A program made the position numbers and the translations under genes. Below are positions 6,875 through 12,469 of a stretch of DNA of 12,469 nucleotides, piece by piece. Origin of the DNA: CAZDOD01 sp964506935. Its GTDB lineage: Bacteria; Desulfobacterota; Zymogenia; Zymogenales; Zymogenaceae. Numbering within the stretch: position 1 is the stretch's first letter; the number at the start of each line of letters is the position of its first letter. The DNA lies in contig CAZDOD010000079.1 of assembly GCA_964506935.1 (NCBI GenBank), positions 1 to 12,469 on the forward strand, in the 5' to 3' direction. The notes beneath the pieces were generated by a model. The model saw only the letters and a list, made by a program, of their open reading frames with translations. It was not told the origin of the DNA and made no database searches.

Positions 6875-6915
6875 CGAGTATTTATAAATAGTACAAAATA
6901 TGGAGGAAATATAAT

Positions 6916-7383
6916 ATGTTAAAAAGAATATTAATCCCCTTTATTGCAGTGGGATTTATTGCCGGATGTCTTGTCACCTCCTGCGGGGTCAAGGCACCGC
7001 CGCTCCCGCCGGAGTTCGTCGTTCCGAAAAAGGTCAATGACCTCAAGGTGAGAAAAGAGGACGGCGGTGTAACGCTAAAGTGGACTATGCCGAAAGAAAA
7101 CACCGACGACTCCACCCTCACCGATCTAGCGGGATTTAGGGTCTTCAGAAAAGACATCCCAGACGAAGATATCGATTGCCCGCCGTGTTCGGGTGAGTTC
7201 GAGGAGATATACGATTTTACCCTCGTCGCCCCGGGGAGGGCTAATATCAAAGGGGACACAATTTATCTCGAAGACCTTTCGCTCTCCGGTGGAATAACAT
7301 ATGTCTATATGGTTGTCTCCTACAACAGCGGCGGCTTTTACAGCGACCCATCCAATACCATCGAGGTCTATTTTCAGAGGTAG
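6916..7383 (+). CDS. Lipoprotein with LptM-like motif and fibronectin-III-like domain
   Basis: A 155-residue predicted secreted lipoprotein. Residues 1-22 form a signal peptide (MLKR, then a hydrophobic core). There are two possible lipobox cysteines: C18 (IAGC) and C23 (VTSC). Lipidation at C23 would give a mature start CGVKAPPLPP, closely resembling the CGLKGPLYFPP start of E. coli LptM/YifL, which is also encoded next to dapF. LptM assists maturation of the LPS translocon LptDE. Residues about 36-152 look like a fibronectin type III fold: GVTLKWTMP, AGFRVFRK, and the final ITYVYMVVSYNSGGFYSDPSNTIEV. A CPPC pair lies at 88-91. A strong GGAGG (6902-6906) stands 9 bases before the ATG. lysA starts 2 bases after the stop, so the two are almost certainly co-translated. 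Function is unproven. An outer-membrane assembly or LPS-related role is inferred from the motif and neighbours only. Confidence 0.82.
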   Translation: MLKRILIPFIAVGFIAGCLVTSCGVKAPPLPPEFVVPKKVNDLKVRKEDGGVTLKWTMPKENTDDSTLTDLAGFRVFRKDIPDEDIDCPPCSGEFEEIYDFTLVAPGRANIKGDTIYLEDLSLSGGITYVYMVVSYNSGGFYSDPSNTIEVYFQR

Positions 7384-7385
7384 GT

Positions 7386-8624
7386 TTGAATTACTTCAAC
7401 TTCACCGATGGGGAGTTGTTCACCGAGGATGTCCCTGTCAGCGAGATAGCAGATGATCTCGGAACCCCGGTTTACATCTACAGCGCCAGGACTCTGCGGC
7501 ATCATTTCAAGGTCTTTGATGACGCCTTCGGAGGTCTGGACCACCTGATCTGCTTTGCCATGAAGGCGAACTCCAACCTAGAAGTACTCAGGCTCTTTAT
7601 CGGGATGGGGGCGGGTCTGGACATCGTATCGGGCGGCGAGCTGTTTCGCGGCCTGAAGGCCGGGGTCGATCCGAAAAAGGTTGTCTATTCGGGTGTAGGG
7701 AAGACGACAAAGGAGATAAGAGAGGCGCTTTCTGCAAAAATCCTTATGTTTAATGTCGAGTCCTTTCAGGAGCTCGAGGTTATAGGCGAGATCGCCGAAG
7801 AAATGGGTGTTACGGCGAAGATCTCGGTCAGGATCAATCCCGACGTTGACCCTAATACCCACCCGAAGATTTCGACTGGCCTCAGATCGAATAAGTTCGG
7901 GATTGATATAAAGAAGGCGGTAGAGGACTATGAGAAGGCGAGAAGGCTCAAGAACATAGAGGTCGTCGGAGTCGACTGCCACATAGGCTCCCAGGTTACA
8001 GAGCTCGCCCCCTTCAAGGACGCCCTAGGGAGGATAAAGGAGCTTGTGCTCCTGCTACGGGACAGGGGATTTGATATAAGCTATCTCGACTTCGGCGGCG
8101 GGCTTGGGATCACCTATTCGGATGAGGAACCGCCCGATCCATCCGAATACGCACGTGCCATAGGGGAGATCGCGGGCGACCTGGACATCAGATTCATACT
8201 TGAGCCCGGACGTGTCCTTGTCGGAAACTCCGGGATCCTCTTGACGAGGGTCCTCTACACTAAGGAGGCCGAAAAGAACTTCATCATAGTCGATGCTGGT
8301 ATGAATGATCTGATCCGTCCCGCCATCTACGACTCCTATCACAAAATAGTCCCCGCCAAAGAGAGGGAGGGGCCCGAGATTACAGCCGATGTGGTCGGGC
8401 CCGTCTGTGAATCGTCCGACTATCTGGCGCTGGGTAGAAAGATAAGGGCTGTAGATAGAGGGGAGCTCATTGCGGTTATGAGCGCCGGTGCCTATGCATT
8501 TCCGATGGCGTCAAACTACAACTCCCGTCCCCGATGCGCCGAGGTGATGGTGGACGGAAAAGACTACAAGGTCATTAGGAAAAGGGAGACCTACGATGAC
8601 TTGATCCTCGGAGAGGAGATATAG
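7386..8624 (+). CDS. lysA: Diaminopimelate decarboxylase
   Basis: A PLP enzyme of the alanine-racemase fold type III that decarboxylates meso-diaminopimelate to L-lysine. At 412 residues it has the usual length. Landmarks: the Schiff-base lysine in CFAMKANSN (K60), DCHIGSQ with H199, the phosphate-binding GGGLG (237-241), EPGR (273-276), the active-site CESSD (341-345) and GAYAFPMASNYNSRPR near the C-terminus. The start is TTG at 7386. It is supported by AGAGG (7376-7380) five bases upstream and by the N-terminal NYFNFTDGELFTEDVP, which matches where family members begin. Only 2 bases separate it from the lipoprotein stop. An 81-base AT-rich gap precedes dapF. Confidence 0.96.
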   Translation: MNYFNFTDGELFTEDVPVSEIADDLGTPVYIYSARTLRHHFKVFDDAFGGLDHLICFAMKANSNLEVLRLFIGMGAGLDIVSGGELFRGLKAGVDPKKVVYSGVGKTTKEIREALSAKILMFNVESFQELEVIGEIAEEMGVTAKISVRINPDVDPNTHPKISTGLRSNKFGIDIKKAVEDYEKARRLKNIEVVGVDCHIGSQVTELAPFKDALGRIKELVLLLRDRGFDISYLDFGGGLGITYSDEEPPDPSEYARAIGEIAGDLDIRFILEPGRVLVGNSGILLTRVLYTKEAEKNFIIVDAGMNDLIRPAIYDSYHKIVPAKEREGPEITADVVGPVCESSDYLALGRKIRAVDRGELIAVMSAGAYAFPMASNYNSRPRCAEVMVDGKDYKVIRKRETYDDLILGEEI

Positions 8625-8643
8625 TCAAAGTCATCGTGTATCG

Positions 8644-8664
8644 AAATTTAATAGAACTAAATTT
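8644..8664. repeat. AT-only inverted repeat between lysA and dapF
   Basis: AAATTTA (8644-8650) is perfectly inverted as TAAATTT (8658-8664) around a 7-base loop, within the 81-base AT-rich gap after lysA. It has no GC pairs and only four T bases in its tail, so it is unlikely to be an effective terminator. It may be a protein site, a weak mRNA structure or chance. Confidence 0.25.
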
Positions 8665-8705
8665 TAGAAATCTTGTCTAATCTTTTGAGGGTTTTTTAAG
8701 GGGAA

Positions 8706-9551
8706 ATGGAAGAGATCGAGTTCTACAAGATGAGCGGGAGCGGAAACGACTTCATCATTATCGATAACAGAAAAGGGGTTTTTTCGTTTTCCGATATCCC
8801 ACTTGCGGTTTCGAAGCTGTGTCGGAGGGGGCTTTCGGTCGGAGCCGACGGGTTGATACTTCTTTTGGAGACCGAAGATAAAGGGCTCGATTTCGCATGG
8901 GAATTCTACAACGCCGACGGCTCCAAGGCATCGATGTGCGGAAACGGGGCGCGCTGCGCCGCCCGTCTGGCATATCTTCTGGGCATCTCGGGAAGGAAGA
9001 TAGCCTTTTTGACCTCGGCCGGAAAAATCGAGGCGGAGGTCAAAAGCGAAGGGAGGGTCAAGCTGGGGATGGAATCGCCCACCGATACAAGGCTCGGTCA
9101 ATCCCTCGATTTGGACGGGAGGAAGATAAGTTACCATTTTGCGGTCGCGGGTGTCCCGCACGTCGTTTTGGATGTTTCAGATCTCGGAGAAGGGATAGAG
9201 GATGTTGATGTCGAAGCTTTGGGAAGGGAGATACGATACCACCCCGACTTTGCTCCGGAAGGTGTGAACGTCAACTTTGTATCTGTGGGCGAAGACAAGA
9301 TCGTAAAGATACGAACATACGAGCGGGGTGTCGAAGGGGAGACGATGGCGTGTGGAACCGGAGCGGTTGCGGCGGCGGTGCTTATGCATCTTATGGGAAA
9401 AGTCAGGCCCCCGGTCTTTGTCCTCCCAAAATCCGATATAGCCCTAAACGTCCATTTCGAGAAATCTGGAAAAGGGGTAAAGGATGTCTCTTTGGAGGGG
9501 GACGCCCGCTTGATCTACCGGGGAAAGATTAATAATGAGGCAATGGATTAA
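8706..9551 (+). CDS. dapF: Diaminopimelate epimerase
   Basis: Interconverts LL- and meso-diaminopimelate without a cofactor, supplying peptidoglycan and LysA. The 281-residue protein shows the two catalytic cysteines that act as base and acid: C78 in ASMCGNGARC and C216 in ETMACGTGA. GSGNDF (11-16) near the N-terminus and YNADGS (68-73) fit the two-fold pseudo-symmetric epimerase fold. The ATG at 8706 places the GSGND motif at the family's usual distance. The ribosome site AAGGGG (8698-8703) is only 2 bases from it, so initiation may be weak or use GAGGG at 8687-8691, which is rather far. dapA begins 13 bases after the stop. Having dapF shows the organism reaches meso-DAP through LL-DAP, so a DapDCE or DapL route is expected elsewhere. 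Confidence 0.96.
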   Translation: MEEIEFYKMSGSGNDFIIIDNRKGVFSFSDIPLAVSKLCRRGLSVGADGLILLLETEDKGLDFAWEFYNADGSKASMCGNGARCAARLAYLLGISGRKIAFLTSAGKIEAEVKSEGRVKLGMESPTDTRLGQSLDLDGRKISYHFAVAGVPHVVLDVSDLGEGIEDVDVEALGREIRYHPDFAPEGVNVNFVSVGEDKIVKIRTYERGVEGETMACGTGAVAAAVLMHLMGKVRPPVFVLPKSDIALNVHFEKSGKGVKDVSLEGDARLIYRGKINNEAMD

Positions 9552-9564
9552 CGGAGTTTAAGGC

Positions 9565-10443
9565 ATGTATGATTTTAAAGGAGCTTTTACAGCTTTAGTC
9601 ACACCCTTTAATAAAGGTGGTGTAGATTTCGATGCACTGGGGGAGCTGTTGGATTTTCAGCTTTCGGGGGGCATCTCCGGCATCGTCCCCTGCGGCACGA
9701 CGGGTGAATCCTCCACGCTTTCCCACGAGGAGCACAATCAGGTCGTCGAATTTGTTGTAAAGACTGTGAAGGGGAGGGTCCCGGTTATCGCCGGTGCCGG
9801 CTCGAACAGCACCACAGAGGCGATAGCGCTTACGACCCACGCCAAAAAGGTCGGGGCGGACGCCGCTCTTTTGATAACCCCCTACTACAATAAACCGACC
9901 CAGGAAGGACTCTACCTCCACTTTACCGAGGTGGCAAGGGAGGTCAATATACCGATAATCCTCTACAATGTCCCCAGCAGGACGGGCGTAAATATGCTCC
10001 CACCGACCGTGGCCAGGCTCTCTAAAGTAAAAAACATCGTTGGGATCAAGGAGGCGACGGGCTCGCTTGCACAGGTCTCCGAGGTGGTAGAGATGGTTGG
10101 GGATGATTTTGCGGTTTTGTCGGGCGATGATGCCACGACGCTCCCGCTGCTTGCCGTGGGCGGGAGGGGTGCAATCTCTGTGACCTCCAATATAGCGCCG
10201 AAAGATACAAATGATATGGTAATGGCCTATCTCAATGGAGATGTAGACAGGGCAAGAAAACTGCATTACAAGCTTATGCCGCTTGTCCGTGCCATGTTCC
10301 TTGAGACCAATCCCGTCCCCGCCAAGGCCGCCCTGGGGCTGATGAAAAAAATGAAACCCGATGTGCGGCTCCCGCTGGCACCCCTTTCAAAGGATAACCT
10401 GAACACCTTAAAGAAGGTGATGAAGGATTACAGACTTATATGA
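9565..10443 (+). CDS. dapA: 4-hydroxy-tetrahydrodipicolinate synthase
   Basis: Condenses pyruvate and aspartate semialdehyde, the first committed step of the lysine/DAP branch. It is a TIM-barrel Schiff-base aldolase of 292 residues, the normal length. Seen: GTTGES (44-49) binding pyruvate, ITPYYNKP (104-111) with the conserved Y107, LYNVPSRTG (133-141) with the proton-relay tyrosine Y134 and substrate arginine R139, and IKEATG (161-166) with the Schiff-base lysine K162. GGAG at 9553-9556 gives an 8-base spacing to the ATG. It is probably co-transcribed with dapF. The usual partner dapB does not follow: the next gene, ftsH, lies beyond a terminator. Confidence 0.97.
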   Translation: MYDFKGAFTALVTPFNKGGVDFDALGELLDFQLSGGISGIVPCGTTGESSTLSHEEHNQVVEFVVKTVKGRVPVIAGAGSNSTTEAIALTTHAKKVGADAALLITPYYNKPTQEGLYLHFTEVAREVNIPIILYNVPSRTGVNMLPPTVARLSKVKNIVGIKEATGSLAQVSEVVEMVGDDFAVLSGDDATTLPLLAVGGRGAISVTSNIAPKDTNDMVMAYLNGDVDRARKLHYKLMPLVRAMFLETNPVPAKAALGLMKKMKPDVRLPLAPLSKDNLNTLKKVMKDYRLI

Positions 10444-10471
10444 GAAGGATTGATTTATCTGATATCCTTCT
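10443..10471. repeat. Perfect 8-base hairpin at the dapA stop codon
   Basis: AGAAGGAT (10443-10450) pairs without mismatch with ATCCTTCT (10464-10471) around a 13-base loop. The stem begins on the last base of the dapA stop codon. No T run follows, so it is not an intrinsic terminator by itself. It could protect the 3' end of the message from exonucleases, acting with the true terminator about 50 bases downstream. Confidence 0.5.
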
Positions 10472-10517
10472 GGGATAACTTCGAGTAGTCGTCCATCTTC
10501 ATAACACTATCGGTCCC

Positions 10518-10553
10518 GCCCAAAGACGCATCGTTTTTGGGTTTCTTTTTTTT
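10518..10553 (+). terminator. Rho-independent terminator of the lysA-dapF-dapA unit
   Basis: CCCAAAGACG (10519-10528) pairs over all ten positions, with one G-U, with CGTTTTTGGG (10532-10541). The loop is three bases (CAT), and TTTC plus eight T residues follow (10542-10553). This is a standard intrinsic terminator and separates dapA from ftsH. Confidence 0.88.
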
Positions 10554-10564
10554 GTGGGAATGGT

Positions 10565-10570
10565 TATACT
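10565..10570 (+). promoter_or_regulatory. Candidate -10 box of the ftsH promoter
   Basis: TATACT lies about 57 bases before the ftsH start and immediately after the terminator, where a new promoter is required. The matching -35 position (10542-10547, TTTCTT) falls in the terminator T tract and is a poor match. I see no heat-shock sigma32-like CCCCAT element. Tentative. Confidence 0.3.
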
Positions 10571-10621
10571 AAAAGCGGGGTCGGATTTTTGGGTGAGTCA
10601 TCTTAAGTTTGGAGAAATCAA

Positions 10622-12469
10622 ATGGCACTGGAAGACAAGGGAAAACTAAAGTTTTCTATCTGGTATATTGTTATAGCGGCATTGGTCGTATATATGGTGG
10701 CGAACCTCCTTTTAAAGAAGAAGGTCGAGACGATCGAATACAGCCAGTTCAGGATCTATGTTACAGAAGAGAGGGTCAAAGACCTAAAGATCGGGGAGGA
10801 AGAGATCACGGGGACCCTGATCGGTGGGGATGACGAAACCGAAACGGGAAAAACCGAAGAGGTGACGTTCAAGACCGTAAAGGTCGATGACCCCGAATTG
10901 GTGAGTTTGTTAAATGAGAAGGGGATAAACTATTCGGGCGGCAGGGAGAACACGGTATTTATTCAGTTGCTCCTGTGGGCACCGATATTTATACTTTTCG
11001 GTTTTTTATGGTTTTTCCTCATTCGGAGGATGGGAAAGGGGGGGCCGGATTTCATGTCTGTTGGTCGCTCGAAGGCCAAGATATATGCCGAGGACCAGGT
11101 GAAGGTGAACTTCGGCGACGTGGCAGGGGTGGACGAGGCTGAGGAGGAGCTCGGCGAGGTGATAGAATTTTTGAAGAAACCCGAAAAGTTTCAGCGCCTC
11201 GGCGGGAAGATACCCAAGGGGATCCTGCTTGTCGGCCCGCCCGGCACGGGTAAAACACTCCTTGCGCGGGCCGTGGCGGGGGAGGCGGGCGTCCCCTTCT
11301 TCTCGATCTCCGGCTCGGAATTCGTCGAGATGTTCGTGGGCGTGGGCGCCGCAAGGGTCCGCGACCTCTTCAACCAGGCTCAGGCGAAGGCGCCCTGCAT
11401 CATCTTCATCGACGAGCTCGACGCCCTCGGAAAGGTCAGGGGCGTAAACCCGACGGGGGGACACGACGAGAGGGAGCAGACCCTGAACCAGCTCCTGGTC
11501 GAGATGGACGGGTTCGATGCGAGGAAGGGCCTGATACTCATGGCCGCAACCAACCGGCCGGAGATACTCGATCCCGCGCTCCTTCGGGCCGGGAGATTCG
11601 ACCGGCACGTCCTCGTCGATAAGCCGGACAAAAAGGGGAGATTAGAGATACTCAAGATACACTCTCGAAGTCTTGTTCTCGCAAAAAATGTGGATCTCGA
11701 AAAGATTGCCGCCAAGACGCCGGGTTTTGTGGGCTCCGACCTCGCAAATATCGCAAACGAGGCCGCACTCCTCGCCGCCAGGGGGGGTAAAAAGGCAGTC
11801 ATGGACGATGACTTCGATGAAGCCATAGAGCGGGTCGTGGCGGGGCTCGAAAAAAAGAACCGTATCATGAATCAGGAGGAAAAGGAGCGGGTGGCGTACC
11901 ACGAGGTCGGCCATGCGATAGTGGCAACCAAGCTTTCCGGGACCGATCCAGTCGAAAAGATATCGATCATCCCGAGGGGCATCGCCGCCCTCGGATACAC
12001 GCTTCAGCTACCCACCGAGGACCGATACCTCATGACAAAGACAGAGCTCAATAACAAGCTTGCGACGCTCCTCGGAGGCAGGGCGGCCGAAGAGATCATC
12101 TTCGGCGAGCCGTCGACCGGGGCGGGAAACGACCTCATCAAGGCAACGGACATCGCCCGGAGCATGGTGGAGGAATACGGGATGAGCGAGAAGATGGGGC
12201 TCGTCACATTCGGGAGGAACAGGGGGACGAGTTTTTTGGGGATTGGGATCGAGGGGGCGCCCGACCACAGCGACGATACATCGCGGGAGATAGACAGCGA
12301 GATAAAGAGGATGGTCGATGAGTCCTACGATACGGCGAAGGGGATCCTCACGAAGGAGAAGAAGAGGCTCGAGAAGATGTCAAAGCGCCTCCTTGAGGTC
12401 GAGGTGTTGGAGGACGAGGAGCTAAAAGAGCTACTGGGGACGAAAAAGGGGGAAAAAGCCTCAAAATAG
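10622..12469 (+). CDS. ftsH: ATP-dependent zinc metalloprotease FtsH
   Basis: A membrane-anchored hexameric AAA+ protease that degrades misfolded membrane proteins and short-lived regulators (in E. coli also LpxC, controlling LPS synthesis). The complete 615-residue protein ends at TAG 12467-12469, the last bases of the window. Membrane segments at about 11-31 and 112-134 flank an extracytoplasmic domain of about 80 residues. The AAA module has Walker A GPPGTGKT (205-212), Walker B IIFIDELD (260-267) and the second region of homology ATNRPEILDPALLRAGRFDR (309-328) with the arginine fingers. The protease domain has HEVGH (427-431) with two zinc histidines and catalytic E428, and the third zinc ligand D504 in GNDLIKATD. 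The Lys/Glu-rich tail is coiled-coil-like. GGAG (10611-10614) stands 7 bases before the ATG. Walker B reads DELDALG where most FtsH have DEIDAVG, a conservative change. A terminator upstream isolates it from dapA. Confidence 0.97.
   Translation: MALEDKGKLKFSIWYIVIAALVVYMVANLLLKKKVETIEYSQFRIYVTEERVKDLKIGEEEITGTLIGGDDETETGKTEEVTFKTVKVDDPELVSLLNEKGINYSGGRENTVFIQLLLWAPIFILFGFLWFFLIRRMGKGGPDFMSVGRSKAKIYAEDQVKVNFGDVAGVDEAEEELGEVIEFLKKPEKFQRLGGKIPKGILLVGPPGTGKTLLARAVAGEAGVPFFSISGSEFVEMFVGVGAARVRDLFNQAQAKAPCIIFIDELDALGKVRGVNPTGGHDEREQTLNQLLVEMDGFDARKGLILMAATNRPEILDPALLRAGRFDRHVLVDKPDKKGRLEILKIHSRSLVLAKNVDLEKIAAKTPGFVGSDLANIANEAALLAARGGKKAVMDDDFDEAIERVVAGLEKKNRIMNQEEKERVAYHEVGHAIVATKLSGTDPVEKISIIPRGIAALGYTLQLPTEDRYLMTKTELNNKLATLLGGRAAEEIIFGEPSTGAGNDLIKATDIARSMVEEYGMSEKMGLVTFGRNRGTSFLGIGIEGAPDHSDDTSREIDSEIKRMVDESYDTAKGILTKEKKRLEKMSKRLLEVEVLEDEELKELLGTKKGEKASK

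Noticed and set aside
6841..6915. Lysine riboswitch or T-box upstream of the lysA unit
   Set aside because: The 75-base gap is far too short for either element, and no conserved core is visible.
8625..8705. Promoter for dapF (TTGTCT at 8673-8678)
   Set aside because: No acceptable -10 box at normal spacing; dapF is more simply read through from lysA.
9595..10266. 223-codon open frame on the minus strand, antisense to dapA
   Set aside because: Shadow of dapA: no recognisable motif, and an intact dapA with all catalytic residues lies on the plus strand.
1..12469. Mobile elements, CRISPR arrays, tRNA or rRNA genes, phage or defence genes
   Set aside because: I saw no repeat-spacer pattern, transposase motif, terminal repeats, cloverleaf-like segment or rRNA-like sequence on either strand. 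The window is mostly core biosynthesis.

Overview
The window reads as a stretch of chromosome from a Gram-negative bacterium. A lipoprotein lies beside lysA-dapF, lysine is made through diaminopimelate, and FtsH has two membrane segments. The order argB-argD-argF-argG-argH, small Fn3 lipoprotein, lysA, dapF, dapA resembles clusters I recall from Deltaproteobacteria/Desulfobacterota such as Geobacter. That placement is an inference from memory of gene order, not a search. Coding in the biosynthetic part favours AGG for arginine and is GC-rich, while the first 1.2 kb is clearly AT-rich.

Layout: (1) 1-249 is the C-terminal end of a response-regulator receiver domain, probably the tail of a hybrid histidine kinase whose start lies outside the window. 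(2) 259-885, minus strand, is a GNAT-family N-acetyltransferase that converges on it with a 9-base gap. (3) 886-1197 is an AT-rich regulatory region. It holds candidate divergent promoters, a near-perfect 20-base palindrome just downstream of a TATAAT box, an 11-base inverted repeat and a very U-rich leader. (4) 1198-6840 is argB-argD-argF-argG-argH, tightly packed with 4- and 11-base overlaps between argD/argF and argF/argG. (5) 6916-7383 is a secreted lipoprotein with an LptM-like CGxK...P motif followed by a fibronectin-III-like domain. (6) 7386-10443 is lysA-dapF-dapA. (7) 10444-10621 holds a perfect 8-base hairpin and then a textbook rho-independent terminator. (8) 10622-12469 is a complete ftsH, which appears to be a separate transcription unit.

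How the genes fit together: argB and argD carry N-acetylglutamate to N-acetylornithine, apart from the missing argC step. ArgF, ArgG and ArgH turn ornithine into arginine. DapA opens the lysine/diaminopimelate branch, DapF makes meso-diaminopimelate for peptidoglycan and lysine, and LysA decarboxylates it to lysine. The enzymes for N-acetylglutamate synthesis, ArgC, deacetylation to ornithine and DapB are not in the window. FtsH is the membrane AAA+ zinc protease and is functionally unrelated.

I found no mobile element, CRISPR array, RNA gene or clearly new system. The points most worth a second look are the argB leader architecture and the LptM-motif/Fn3 lipoprotein embedded between the arginine and lysine genes.
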